The notes beneath the pieces were generated by a model that worked only from the letters and a program-made list of their open reading frames with translations, had not been told where the DNA came from and did no database searches. A program made the translations under genes and the position numbers. A stretch of 64,000 bases of DNA from contig JAHZDE010000009.1 in assembly GCA_019422525.1 (NCBI GenBank), positions 1-64,000 of the forward strand, in the 5' to 3' direction. Positions 47,337 to 55,852 of the stretch are shown in pieces (within the stretch, counting starts at the first letter, position 1; the number at the start of each line of letters is the position of its first letter). This DNA comes from Clostridiales bacterium (GTDB lineage Bacteria > Bacillota > Clostridia > Oscillospirales > Acutalibacteraceae).

Positions 47337-47940
47337 GGATGTCATCCTCCTGACAATAAAATTCTTGTATCAGCCGAACTGGGTCCGGCGCTTTCATAAG
47401 GGCGCTCATAACGCAGTACCCGGCAGCTCCCGCCTGCAAAACTGACGGTACTCTTTCCGGAGTCATACCACCGATGGCATACACCGGCTGGCGGGCGTTT
47501 TGGCATACCTTTTGGAGAAACTCCAATCCTCGGGGCGGTACACCTTTTTTACAGTCCGTGGGGAATACGTGCCCGGCAATGAGATAGGCAGCCGGGCTTT
47601 CCCGTAAAGCGAAGGCTTCTTCCGGTGCATGGACGGATACGCCGAATTCCCCAGAAACCGGCAAGTCTCGATTTTGAAAAGAAAGCTGTGCGCCGCATCC
47701 CGGAAGTGTGAAGCCGGGGATGGGGCCGTTGCACATGAGCGGCACCCCATATTTCTCACAAAGGGGCAGTAGCTTTTGCGCCAGCGCTTCATATTCTTCC
47801 GGGGAAAGATCTTTTTCCCGCAAAATAATCCGGGTGGGCCTTTGGGAAATAATCGACTCCATGCGGGTGAGAAAATCATCGGGGCAGGCGCTGCGCTGGG
47901 TGACGCAGATGAGCCGTCTCCCCTCTTTTCCCTTACACAT
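47326..47940 (-). CDS. thiE: Thiamine phosphate synthase / thiazole tautomerase (ThiE/TenI family)
   Basis: TIM-barrel protein of 204 aa. ATG 47940 overlaps the thiH stop by 8 nt. Segments [24 protein letters not shown] and [11 protein letters not shown] identify the ThiE/TenI superfamily. The [11 protein letters not shown] block is closer to TenI (thiazole tautomerase) than to classical ThiE. As no other ThiE is in the operon it may be either enzyme. An upstream open extension beyond 47940 would overlap thiH and is not real. Confidence 0.82.
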   Translation of the reverse strand: MCKGKEGRRLICVTQRSACPDDFLTRMESIISQRPTRIILREKDLSPEEYEALAQKLLPLCEKYGVPLMCNGPIPGFTLPGCGAQLSFQNRDLPVSGEFGVSVHAPEEAFALRESPAAYLIAGHVFPTDCKKGVPPRGLEFLQKVCQNARQPVYAIGGMTPERVPSVLQAGAAGYCVMSALMKAPDPVRLIQEFYCQEDDIHEL

Positions 47941-49087
47941 AGATATAGTCGGCCATGACCGGCTGAAGGCCCTTCGCTTCGATGGCCTTGTAAATCTCGT
48001 CATAGCTCCGTCCGTCGGAAATTTCAAACTGCTCGTCGCCCTTGCCGTCGCCGCTGTGGTCACCAATACCGGTGGAAACGCCGGCGGAAATCTTGGTGGC
48101 GGCAATGTCGATGATATTGTCCCGGAACCCGGCACGTTCACGGGAGGAAATGGTGATGCTGGCAAAGGGCATAAACAGGCGATAGGCACACACTACCTGC
48201 AAAAGTTGCCGCTCATGGACATCTTTGGGATTGATTTTATCATTGTTGATAATGGGACGCAGACGAGGGCAAGAAAACGCGATTTCCGCGTGGGGATATT
48301 TTCGCTGAAGAAGCCAGCCGTGGTATCCGGTAGCGAAGGCGTCTTTGCGAAAATCATCCAAACCCAGCAAAGCGCCCAAACCTACACCGCGCATACCGCC
48401 CATGAGAGCGCGTTCCTGGGCATTAAAGCGGTACGGGAAAATCCGCTTATGGCCTCCCAGGTGCAGAGTAGCATATTTATCGGAATTATAGGTCTCCTGA
48501 AAGACGGTGACATAGTCCACGCCGCATGTGTGGAGATAGGCGTATTCGTCGGAGTTCACCGGGTAAATCTCAATACCCACCACCCGGAAGTATTTTCGCG
48601 CCAGCTTACAAGCTTCTCCAATGTATTCTACTGGAGAAGCGTTGCGGCTTTCACCGGTGAGAATCAAAATTTCCTGTAAGCCGGTGTCGGAGATGGCTTT
48701 CAGCTCCTTCTCCACTTCTTCCATGGAGAGCTTAGCCCGGCGAATTTTGTTGTGACAGTTAAAACCGCAGTAGATGCAGTAATTTTCGCAGTAATTGGCA
48801 ATATACAACGGGGTGAACATCATCACCGAATTACCAAAGTGCTTTCGGGTCTCCTGTTGGGCGCGGTGTGCCATTTCCTCTAAGAAGGGGTCGGCGGCGG
48901 GAGACAGCAGCGCGGCGAAATCATCCGGAGACAGTACGTCTTTTTGCAATGCCCTGCGCACATCGGCGGCAGTATAGCTATCAAAATCACATTGATTCAT
49001 TTTGGAAACTACCGTGTCCAGGATATCAGAGTGAATCTGCTCCATCCCGGGCTGGTATTCCATATGGTTGGTATTCTGGTCTATCAT
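47933..49087 (-). CDS. thiH: 2-iminoacetate synthase ThiH
   Basis: Radical SAM tyrosine lyase of 384 aa giving dehydroglycine (2-iminoacetate) for thiazole formation in the oxygen-independent route. The cluster motif is CENYCIYCGF (CxxxCxxC), followed by LTGESRNASPVEYI. GAAGGA at 49102-49097 places the start at ATG 49087. It sits after thiG, its partner, as in most anaerobes. Confidence 0.95.
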   Translation of the reverse strand: MIDQNTNHMEYQPGMEQIHSDILDTVVSKMNQCDFDSYTAADVRRALQKDVLSPDDFAALLSPAADPFLEEMAHRAQQETRKHFGNSVMMFTPLYIANYCENYCIYCGFNCHNKIRRAKLSMEEVEKELKAISDTGLQEILILTGESRNASPVEYIGEACKLARKYFRVVGIEIYPVNSDEYAYLHTCGVDYVTVFQETYNSDKYATLHLGGHKRIFPYRFNAQERALMGGMRGVGLGALLGLDDFRKDAFATGYHGWLLQRKYPHAEIAFSCPRLRPIINNDKINPKDVHERQLLQVVCAYRLFMPFASITISSRERAGFRDNIIDIAATKISAGVSTGIGDHSGDGKGDEQFEISDGRSYDEIYKAIEAKGLQPVMADYIYV

Positions 49088-49136
49088 GAAGGCATTTCCT
49101 TCTTTCATTATGATATGATGATATGGTTTGTATTTT

Positions 49137-49904
49137 TTAATCCTGTAAAAAGCCAGTAAGTGGAGAAGAAGCAGCCGCACCCTTTTCCATTACGCGGCCC
49201 AGACCGGACAGATAGGCGGTGCGGCCTGCTTCAATAGCCTTTTTGAAGGCTTCCGCCATGGCGGGGATATCTCCAGCAGTAGCAATGGCCGTATTAGCCA
49301 TCACAGCAGCTGCACCCATTTCCATAGCCTCGCAGGCCTGAGACGGGCGGCCAATGCCGGCATCCACAATAATAGGCAGGTCAATTTCATCAATAAGAAT
49401 CTGAATAAACTCTTTGGTAGCCAGTCCTTTATTGGAACCGATAGGAGCCGCCAGCGGCATAACACAAGCGGCACCGGCGTTGACCAGGTCACGGGCCACA
49501 TTCAGGTCGGGATACATATAGGGCATGACCACAAAGCCCTCTTTTGCCAGAATTTCGGTGGCGCGGATGGTCTCCTGATTGTCCGGCAGCAGGTATTTGG
49601 AATCCCGCATAATCTCGATTTTGACAAAATCGCCACAGCCGCACTCTCTGGCAAGTCTTGCAATGCGTACCGCTTCATCGGCATTGCGTGCGCCGGAAGT
49701 GTTAGGCAACAGGGTCACGCCTTCGGGAATATAGTCGAGAATATTGGCAACACCGCCCTCATTGGCACGGCGCAGAGCCAGCGTAATAATCTGGGCCCCG
49801 GCATTTTCTACTGCGGCCTTGATAAGTTCCAGCGAATACTTACCGGAACCGAGAATAAAGCGGGACGAAAAAGAATGTCCGCCAAGAATCAGTTCGTCTT
49901 TCAT
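49137..49904 (-). CDS. thiG: Thiazole synthase ThiG
   Basis: TIM-barrel enzyme of 255 aa that builds the thiazole phosphate from DXP, ThiS thiocarboxylate and dehydroglycine. The Schiff-base lysine is in [34 protein letters not shown] is the conserved C-terminal phosphate site. AGGAGG precedes ATG 49904. DXP is supplied by Dxs encoded at 29.5-31.4 kb. Confidence 0.96.
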   Translation of the reverse strand: MKDELILGGHSFSSRFILGSGKYSLELIKAAVENAGAQIITLALRRANEGGVANILDYIPEGVTLLPNTSGARNADEAVRIARLARECGCGDFVKIEIMRDSKYLLPDNQETIRATEILAKEGFVVMPYMYPDLNVARDLVNAGAACVMPLAAPIGSNKGLATKEFIQILIDEIDLPIIVDAGIGRPSQACEAMEMGAAAVMANTAIATAGDIPAMAEAFKKAIEAGRTAYLSGLGRVMEKGAAASSPLTGFLQD

Positions 49905-49952
49905 AAAGAAATACCTCCTATATAATAAATTTAAAATATGTATAAATGCAAA

Positions 49953-50597
49953 CTAAAAATCACATCCAGCTTTCCCTAACAATAACCGCAGAACCATGTG
50001 AGCCTGATGACCAGCACACACCGCTACTCGGGAAGCAAATAAACTGCCATATTCCTCCACGTCAGTTTTTCCGTCGCCGCAAAGGTACAGACGGTTCATG
50101 GCCTTTCGGGTTTGGATTTCATTGACAGAACCCGTTCCCGCCATACCGGAACCGGATACAATAGTAATATCAGACAGCTCTGTCAGTACTGTTTCCAGTA
50201 ACATGGCCTTTTCCTCCGCTTTGTCGAAAGCTTCGCATAGTACGGAACAACTGCCGAAAATTGTCGGAAGATTCTCTGGCGTAAGCTGCACAGGATATAG
50301 TTCCAGCTGAATCCAAGGGTCAATTTTTCGAAGCGTGTCTGCCAGCGCTTCTGTTTTGAGAAGTCCCACTTGCTCCACAAAATACTGCTGCCGATGGAGA
50401 TTGGTCACATCCACTCGGTCAAAGTCTGCCAATATTAGCTTTCCTACTCCCATTCTGGCCAGAGAAAAAGCAATATGAGAACCAAGTCCGCCCAGACCGG
50501 CAATCCCTACACAGGCATTTTGAAGTTTTTGTACAGCCACTTCCCCATGGCGTTGAACCCGAGCCTGATAAAGGGTTTCTTTTGTGACTTCTCCCAT
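49953..50597 (-). CDS. thiF: Sulfur carrier protein ThiS adenylyltransferase ThiF
   Basis: E1-like adenylyltransferase of 214 aa. Nucleotide-binding GIAGLGGLGS near residue 32, the Arg finger region NLHRQQYF and acidic ADFDRVDV are present. It activates the ThiS C terminus. It is the short clostridial form. Its ATG shares one base with the thiS stop. Confidence 0.93.
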   Translation of the reverse strand: MGEVTKETLYQARVQRHGEVAVQKLQNACVGIAGLGGLGSHIAFSLARMGVGKLILADFDRVDVTNLHRQQYFVEQVGLLKTEALADTLRKIDPWIQLELYPVQLTPENLPTIFGSCSVLCEAFDKAEEKAMLLETVLTELSDITIVSGSGMAGTGSVNEIQTRKAMNRLYLCGDGKTDVEEYGSLFASRVAVCAGHQAHMVLRLLLGKAGCDF

Positions 50598-50791
50598 TAG
50601 CCACCTCCTACAAAGCTGACCACTTCTACTGTATCATCATCGCAGAGCCGTTCTTTCTCAAAATCTACCCGGCGCACGATTTCCCCGTTCCTTTCTACAG
50701 CGACTCGTTGGGGGTTATATCCCTGCCGCTGTAAAAATTCCTGTACAGTAACAGGGGCATCCAGCGTTATTTGCTTTCCATTCCACTTCAC
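50597..50791 (-). CDS. thiS: Sulfur carrier protein ThiS
   Basis: Ubiquitin-like carrier of 64 aa ending VGGG, where the last Gly is adenylated and thiocarboxylated. GTG start at 50791 follows CGGAGGTGG. First gene of the thiamine operon, 22 nt downstream of the riboswitch terminator. Confidence 0.94.
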   Translation of the reverse strand: MKWNGKQITLDAPVTVQEFLQRQGYNPQRVAVERNGEIVRRVDFEKERLCDDDTVEVVSFVGGG

Positions 50792-50812
50792 AAAACCACC
50801 TCCGGATATGAC

Positions 50813-50844
50813 AAAAGCCGGTCCCCATTCCGGGAACCGGCTTC
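50813..50844 (-). terminator. Riboswitch terminator before thiS
   Basis: AAAAGCCGGT and the complementary ACCGGCTT arms (50813-50822, 50836-50844) with inner CCCC/GGG pairing; a short T run on the reverse strand. It is the likely expression platform of the TPP riboswitch. Confidence 0.85.
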
Positions 50845-50885
50845 ATGCTCAAAAATATTGCTATTCTTAAAGAGACAGAATCGAC

Positions 50886-50969
50886 AGCTTCCCTACGATG
50901 GTACTAACCAACAGGTTCAATGGGTTAGGCTACTCGCCCTCTCAGCCGCTTTTAGACGGCACCCCAGCT
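50886..50969 (-). promoter_or_regulatory. TPP riboswitch (THI element)
   Basis: On the reverse strand the conserved segments appear in order: GGGGTGCC, GGCTGAGAGGG, AACCCATTGAACCTG and GTACCATCGTAGGGAAGC. These are the TPP-binding pyrimidine and pyrophosphate arms. Binding of thiamine pyrophosphate should favour the terminator at 50813-50844 and shut off the thi operon. Confidence 0.95.
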
Positions 50970-50987
50970 TTCTTATATTTCTATGTC

Positions 50988-51016
50988 AGTATAGTCTCTT
51001 TTCAGCGTCTTGTCAA
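50988..51016 (-). promoter_or_regulatory. SigA-type promoter of the thi operon
   Basis: On the reverse strand TTGACA (51016-51011), a 17-nt spacer and TATACT (50993-50988). The -35 box overlaps the stop codon of the surface-protein gene. Confidence 0.9.
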
Positions 51017-52629
51017 GAGCGGGCTTTTTTACGCAAAACCACGGCACAAACGCTACCAGAAATCATCAACACAACTGCCGCAGCAACAGGAAGCACATTG
51101 TCTCCGGTTTGTGGAGTTTCGGGCTTCTCTGTGGGGGTGGGCTGTTCGGTAGAGTCTGGTTTATCGGTAGGAGTAGGTGTGGGCGTGGGTGTAGGAGTTG
51201 GTGTCGGGGTAGGAGTCGGTGTGGGGGTCGGTTCTACCGGTGTCTTCACATCACGACGGTACTGAATTACAATCTGATTAGATTGAGAATCCAATACCAG
51301 CTGGATGTTGCCGTTATCGCTGTAATACTGGTATGTTTCCCCATTATATACCGGCTGCTGCTCTATGTCCGAAGCCAGAATGGTTTCGCCTACAATACCG
51401 GATACAGGTTCTTCCGTGACGGTTCCGTCCAGTACATATTCGCCGCCGTCTGTACTGGTATAGTACTGATGGACAACCTGATAGGTGGTATCCATTTGAC
51501 GGAAAGAAATAGAATTCAGATACTGGAAGTCATACAGCTGATAAGCATTTCCGGTTCCGGGGCCATCCAACGACAGTGTCATCGTAAAGGCCATGGTTTC
51601 GCCTTTTTCCAACAAATCGGCATTTTCCAAATTATCGAAATAATCGTCGGTTTGCTGATACAGAGCCTCATCCGTCATATAGTCACCAATACCCCGGGTG
51701 CGGGTAAAGGCTGTATTCCGGTTGGAGTTCATATCCGCGCATTCATCACCGTAAGCAATGGCAAGCAGCTCTTGATAGAAGATATCATAGCTAAGTTCCG
51801 CCAGTTCTTCTTCAGGAAACTTCAGCTGAACATCCAGCGTGCCATCACTATTTTGCATAGCGTAGATATATTCATCCCACTGGGGATATTCGGCCAGATA
51901 TTTTTCCAGTTGTTCCACCGTCATGGTGAACTGGGAGTTCTGTCCGAAGTTAGCGGTTGCGTTGATGAACTTGTTCCAAGTGGTGGAATCCGCTTTCATT
52001 TCATCCCAGCTTGCAAAAGAGGTTCCATACAGGTTGTTGTAGTAGTCCAGCATATAGTCGCTCAATGCTGTTTCTTCGGTATAACCTTTTTCTGCCAGCG
52101 TGTCATAAAGTCCAAACATCATGTCAGCGGTTACATTTTTGGAGCCTACTCCAAACAACCCCTGGCAAATAGACTTGTCCGCTACAGGAATTGCACCAAC
52201 ATAGGTCAGCGGAATCTGCTTTCCATCAAATCCAGTAAAAGAAGTCAGCGGGATATCCGGATTCAGGGAACTCAAATCCTGCGGAGCAATGGAAAAGCTT
52301 CCTTCCTGATAGGCGTAAGCATGGTTCGATTCATTGGTAATATAGACGTGGAAGTCATAGCTATCTCCCGGCAAAACATACCCTGATTCGTTAATCATTT
52401 CAGTAGCTGCCTGGCTGAGAACAGCTTCTACCTCTGCACCGGCTGCATCGTTAATAGTCAAGTACAAGTTGTAGTAGCTGTCTGTTCCTTGGTCTACATA
52501 ACCGGATTTTTCTTCATCTACGGTAACAGGACCCTGCTCGATTTCTACCGCTGATGCACTGACAGCGCACATTCCACACAACAGTGCTGCGCTGAGAAAC
52601 ACTGCCGTGGCTCTTGCTGCAAATTTCAT
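51013..52629 (-). CDS. Predicted cell-wall-anchored surface protein
   Basis: Secreted protein of 538 aa. A signal peptide (about 1-27, ending SASA) is followed by a large ectodomain with no family I can name. A region near residues 375-465 (VVHQYYTSTDG, QIVIQYRRD) resembles a MucBP-type module. Then come about eleven Pro-Thr dipeptides, a sortase motif TPQTGDN, a hydrophobic span and a basic RKKARS end. Sortase anchoring and a Pro/Thr stalk through the wall are inferred. GAAGGAG precedes the ATG. A ligand is not predictable. Confidence 0.8.
   Translation of the reverse strand: MKFAARATAVFLSAALLCGMCAVSASAVEIEQGPVTVDEEKSGYVDQGTDSYYNLYLTINDAAGAEVEAVLSQAATEMINESGYVLPGDSYDFHVYITNESNHAYAYQEGSFSIAPQDLSSLNPDIPLTSFTGFDGKQIPLTYVGAIPVADKSICQGLFGVGSKNVTADMMFGLYDTLAEKGYTEETALSDYMLDYYNNLYGTSFASWDEMKADSTTWNKFINATANFGQNSQFTMTVEQLEKYLAEYPQWDEYIYAMQNSDGTLDVQLKFPEEELAELSYDIFYQELLAIAYGDECADMNSNRNTAFTRTRGIGDYMTDEALYQQTDDYFDNLENADLLEKGETMAFTMTLSLDGPGTGNAYQLYDFQYLNSISFRQMDTTYQVVHQYYTSTDGGEYVLDGTVTEEPVSGIVGETILASDIEQQPVYNGETYQYYSDNGNIQLVLDSQSNQIVIQYRRDVKTPVEPTPTPTPTPTPTPTPTPTPTPTDKPDSTEQPTPTEKPETPQTGDNVLPVAAAVVLMISGSVCAVVLRKKARS
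51166..51234 (-). repeat. Pro-Thr coding repeat
   Basis: About eleven to twelve tandem six-base units coding for Pro-Thr on the reverse strand. The third positions vary between units, so the repeat looks kept at protein level and not a pure microsatellite. Confidence 0.8.
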
Positions 52630-52751
52630 AGTCGATTCTCCTTCCTGAAAGATAGTCGTTGGCTCTCTGCACCCGTATCTCTTGGAGCCGCAGATATTGG
52701 ACAGGTTAAGAAAGCTATTGGAAGATGGAAAATCTGTCCATATCTACTTTT

Positions 52752-52780
52752 ATTATACCTGATAGCATTAGTAGAATCAA
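52752..52780 (-). promoter_or_regulatory. Promoter of the surface-protein gene
   Basis: On the reverse strand TTGATT (52780-52775), a 17-nt spacer and TATAAT (52757-52752). The leader is about 115 nt and contains alternative short hairpins at 52661-52694. Confidence 0.75.
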
Positions 52781-52849
52781 TACGGATTGGGCAGATCATT
52801 TGTCCTAAAGTACCAAAAATCGTATCAAAAGTTTGAGCATATCTTTTCA

Positions 52850-52878
52850 TTGACTTTCGGTTTTTGTGCGTTTACTAT
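52850..52878 (+). promoter_or_regulatory. Promoter of the URO-D family gene
   Basis: TTGACT (52850-52855), a 17-nt spacer and TACTAT (52873-52878). Confidence 0.7.
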
Positions 52879-52934
52879 TACAATGAGTTTGGAAAACAAA
52901 CTGTAATGTTGTATTGAAGAAAGGAATTGGAATT

Positions 52935-54053
52935 ATGACGGATTTTGCAAAATTACACGAAGATGTATGTTTTAGAAAAGCCGGAGGAAAAGTCATCTGG
53001 CAGCCCCGGATTGACTGTTGGATAAGTGACCGGATGTTTGCGAACGGTGAGCTTCCTGGAATTTACAAGGGAATGACTAAGGCCGAAATTTATCGGGAGC
53101 TGGGGTGTTCTGCCCGTATCTATGAATATAACGACTGCTTTTATCCGGTATATGACGATACCATTCACTATTCGGTAAAAACAGAAGGGGAATTGCAAAC
53201 CGAAACTATGGAAACACCGGTGGGAACGGTAACCCATGTGCTCAAATCTACCCCCAGCAGCTGGGCCAAGCTGGTAGCAAAAGAGTGGGTATGTTCTGAA
53301 GAAGATTTAAAAGTTTTTACCTATATTGAGCAGCATACTAATTGGGCGTATTCCCAAGAGCACTTTGACAAAACTATGGCTGAATGGGGAAATCTGGGAG
53401 CGCCGACGATTTTTATGCCCCGGGTATCCATGCAGCGGCTGTATATTGATTTGATGGGTGTGGAAGAAGCGGTCTATGCACTCATGGATTATCCTGAAAC
53501 TGTGGAAGAGTATTTTGACGCTTTGCGGGAATGCCATTTCCGTCTTATTGATGTGATTAACCAGTCGCCCATCAAAATTATCAATTTTGGAGACAATGTC
53601 CATTCCGGTACACTCTCTCCTGCTCTGTTTGAAAAATATGTGCTGCCCGAATATCAAATGCGTTGTGAACGTCTGCACAAAGCTGGAAAATTTGTCTGCG
53701 CTCATTTTGATGGGGATAACCGGGGATTGATGCAATATTATCGGCAGACCGGGCTGGACGGGATTGAAGCCATTACCCCTGTTCCCCAAGGCGATGTTAC
53801 TTTAGAGGAAGTTCACGAGAACCTCGGTGATATGTTCCTACTGGATGGAATTCCGGCTGTTTACTTTGACGAGGAGTTTTCGGAAGAGGTATTGGTAGAT
53901 TGTGTACACAAAATTCTGGATTTGTTCGCGCCCAACCTGATTTTGGGAATTTCTGATGAGATTTCTTCTACCGGAGACATTGAACGGATTCGTCTGGTGG
54001 GAAAAATTGTAGAGGAATATAACCGCAGCGTGGAAGAAAACGCCCGCTCATAA
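52935..54053 (+). CDS. Uroporphyrinogen decarboxylase (URO-D) superfamily protein
   Basis: TIM-barrel protein of 372 aa related to URO-D and corrinoid methyltransferases (MtaA/MtbA). Segments such as MDYPETVEEYFDALRECHF, FGDNVHSGTLSPALFEKYVLPEY and KFVCAHFDGDNRGLM follow the superfamily pattern; the His-x-Cys zinc site of MtaA is changed to CAHFDG. No haem biosynthesis or corrinoid protein gene is adjacent, so the substrate is open. ATG 52935 has AAAGGA 9 nt upstream; TTG 52914 is not preferred. Confidence 0.8.
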   Translation: MTDFAKLHEDVCFRKAGGKVIWQPRIDCWISDRMFANGELPGIYKGMTKAEIYRELGCSARIYEYNDCFYPVYDDTIHYSVKTEGELQTETMETPVGTVTHVLKSTPSSWAKLVAKEWVCSEEDLKVFTYIEQHTNWAYSQEHFDKTMAEWGNLGAPTIFMPRVSMQRLYIDLMGVEEAVYALMDYPETVEEYFDALRECHFRLIDVINQSPIKIINFGDNVHSGTLSPALFEKYVLPEYQMRCERLHKAGKFVCAHFDGDNRGLMQYYRQTGLDGIEAITPVPQGDVTLEEVHENLGDMFLLDGIPAVYFDEEFSEEVLVDCVHKILDLFAPNLILGISDEISSTGDIERIRLVGKIVEEYNRSVEENARS

Positions 54054-54097
54054 GAAAGGTTTCCCCGTATTTCGACTGGACGAACCGGAGAATTTTG

Positions 54098-54106
54098 TGG
54101 TACAAT
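54098..54106 (+). promoter_or_regulatory. Extended -10 promoter of the DUF4317 gene
   Basis: TGGTACAAT at 54098-54106, with TGGACG (54077-54082) as a weak -35 at 18 nt. Confidence 0.5.
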
Positions 54107-54152
54107 CGGAATTGCCTTTTGGTATGCATCTTTTTTGAAAAGAGGTTTTGTC

Positions 54153-55283
54153 ATGAACGAAAAAGAAATTTCCGAAATCCGCCGCCGTTTTCGGCAGGAT
54201 AAAAGCAATATTACTCATATACGGGGCTGTTATGTCAATGAAAAAAAGGAAATCGTCACGGAGTTTGATGAGTCCCTTTCTATGATGGATGAGGAAGAAT
54301 GTGAAAAGTTTCTCACGATTCTTAAACGTACCCTCTCTGGAAACCTGGGGAAAAATCTAACAGATATCTCCTTTACTACCAGTCAGGTTGTGGACAGCGA
54401 AGAGCATCGCCTGCTTATGTCCCTTCGGGAATCGAATTTGAAAAACGATGATGTGGTGCGGGAGTTCTTTCTGCGGGTGGCAGAATCTGTATCCATGGAT
54501 GGCCATTATCTGATTTTGTTGGCACACGATACCTATGATGTTTACTACCGTTCTCGGGACGGCCAGCGCCAAGACGACGCCTCCTCTGAAGTCTATTCCT
54601 ATATCGTTTGCAGCATTTGCCCCATTAAAATGACCAAACCGGCCCTCAGTTACTATATCCCGGAAAACCGGTTCCGCAATTTGCAGATTGACCGCATTGT
54701 AGCGCCGCCGGAAATCGGGTTTATATTCCCGGCTTTTGATGACCGCTGCGCCAATATTTATAATGCTTTGTACTACTCCAAAAGTCCTGCCGGAAACCAT
54801 CCCGAATTTGCCGAGGCCATTTTTAAAACTGATTTGCCCATGCCCGCCGATGAACAAAAAGAAACTTTTGAGTCGATTTTGGAAGATACCCTTTCAGATG
54901 ACTGTAATTTAGAGGTCGTGCAGGCAGTCCAAAACCAGCTGTGTGAAAAAATCGAAGAGCACAAGGCAGCAAAAGAAGACGAGCCCCTGACAGTATCCAA
55001 AAGTGAAGTACAGGAGATTCTGGAATCCTGCGGGGTAGCACAAGAACATATTGATTCCTTCTCGGAAAAATATGATGCAGAATTTGGCGCAGAATGCCAG
55101 CTGACACCGCGGAACCTGGTGAATACTCGTCAATTTCAAGTTTCTACTCCCAGTGTAGTCATTCGAACCAGTCCAGACAAAAGTGACCTGATTGAGACCC
55201 GTGTGATTGATGGCGTGAAATATTTGCTGGTACGGGTGGAAGAAGGCGTGGAAGTAAACGGCGTCAGTATCCAGATTTCCTAA
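54153..55283 (+). CDS. DUF4317 domain-containing protein
   Basis: Protein of 376 aa from ATG 54153, behind AAAGAGG. It matches the clostridial DUF4317 pattern: start MNEKEISEIRRRFRQDKSNITHIRG shortened to its motif EIRRRF..ITHIRGCYV, central YDVYYRSRDGQ, CSICPIKMTKPALSYY and a C-terminal hydrophilic region. No membrane segment or catalytic motif is evident, and the function of the family is unknown. Confidence 0.85.
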   Translation: MNEKEISEIRRRFRQDKSNITHIRGCYVNEKKEIVTEFDESLSMMDEEECEKFLTILKRTLSGNLGKNLTDISFTTSQVVDSEEHRLLMSLRESNLKNDDVVREFFLRVAESVSMDGHYLILLAHDTYDVYYRSRDGQRQDDASSEVYSYIVCSICPIKMTKPALSYYIPENRFRNLQIDRIVAPPEIGFIFPAFDDRCANIYNALYYSKSPAGNHPEFAEAIFKTDLPMPADEQKETFESILEDTLSDDCNLEVVQAVQNQLCEKIEEHKAAKEDEPLTVSKSEVQEILESCGVAQEHIDSFSEKYDAEFGAECQLTPRNLVNTRQFQVSTPSVVIRTSPDKSDLIETRVIDGVKYLLVRVEEGVEVNGVSIQIS

Positions 55284-55298
55284 TAACTGTAAAAATCA

Positions 55299-55342
55299 AA
55301 AACCCCCGAAGAAGCCTTTTTAACAGGTTTCTCCGGGGGTTT
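55299..55342. terminator. Terminator between the DUF4317 and DUF3783 genes
   Basis: AAACCCCCG and CGGGGGTTT (55299-55307, 55334-55342) with inner AGAA/TTCT and CCT/AGG pairs. A and T flanks allow use by both convergent genes. Confidence 0.88.
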
Positions 55343-55363
55343 ACTTTATCAACAGAAAGTTTT

Positions 55364-55768
55364 TTAGCCTTTCTTAGTCATCATTTCATGTTCTTTGCAG
55401 ACCTGCTCATACAGCTGATAAAATGGCCAGTCTCGATTAGTAGGAGTAATGACGGCTTTCCTTTCCACCCGCACAGTAGGCTCTTTGGCCAACGTGTTGA
55501 GAATCTCGTTGAGGCGGGCACGAGAACCGACTTTCATGACCATCATCTCATAGGGCATGGGTTCCCCATCATAAGTTTTTCCACACGAAACAAAACCGTC
55601 CATTTTGGCGCAGAACCCTACTGACTCCGAAATCATTTCATCGGTAATCGTAACCGTTTCAATGTTCATATCGGATAACATTTGCCGCAGCTTTTTTCCT
55701 TTTTCCGTCTCCTCCTCCAATTTGTACAGGAGAAAAACTTCTTTTTCCGGACGAATATGGGCTTTCAT
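55364..55768 (-). CDS. DUF3783 domain-containing protein
   Basis: Small cytosolic protein of 134 aa. ATG 55768 has AAAGGAG upstream. It carries the DUF3783 pattern: N-terminal FLLYKLEEETEKGKKLRQML, a middle EMMVMKVGSRARLNEIL and the C-terminal block KAVITPTNRDWPFYQLYEQ. Function unknown. It precedes no partner gene; a convergent terminator separates it from the DUF4317 gene. Confidence 0.85.
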   Translation of the reverse strand: MKAHIRPEKEVFLLYKLEEETEKGKKLRQMLSDMNIETVTITDEMISESVGFCAKMDGFVSCGKTYDGEPMPYEMMVMKVGSRARLNEILNTLAKEPTVRVERKAVITPTNRDWPFYQLYEQVCKEHEMMTKKG

Positions 55769-55792
55769 AACAAGCTCCTTTCCATAATAAAT

Positions 55793-55825
55793 AAAAAGGG
55801 GAAACCCAAAGAACAGGTTTCCCCT
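55793..55825 (-). terminator. Terminator of the aconitase-family gene
   Basis: AGGGGAAACC (55797-55806) and GGTTTCCCCT (55816-55825) are exact complements; a T run follows on the reverse strand. Confidence 0.9.
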
Positions 55826-55852
55826 AAAAACCATTTCTTTTCGGAGAAATGA

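Noticed and set aside
46116..47399. Long forward open frame opposite thiC
   Set aside because: thiC is intact on the other strand with all motifs; the antisense frame arises from codon bias.
47941..48189. N-terminal extension of ThiE upstream of 47940
   Set aside because: It lies inside thiH, is Pro/Ala/Thr-rich and unlike any ThiE; ATG 47940 gives a normal length.
51166..51234. Short tandem repeats considered as CRISPR or microsatellite
   Set aside because: Six-base units with variable third positions code for Pro-Thr in a surface protein; there are no spacers.
51010..52386. Forward open frame opposite the surface-protein gene
   Set aside because: The reverse gene has a signal peptide, sorting signal, promoter and ribosome site; the forward frame has none.
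52661..52694. H-type pseudoknot in the surface-gene leader
   Set aside because: The complementary segments abut with no connecting loops, so both helices cannot form at once; kept only as alternative hairpins.
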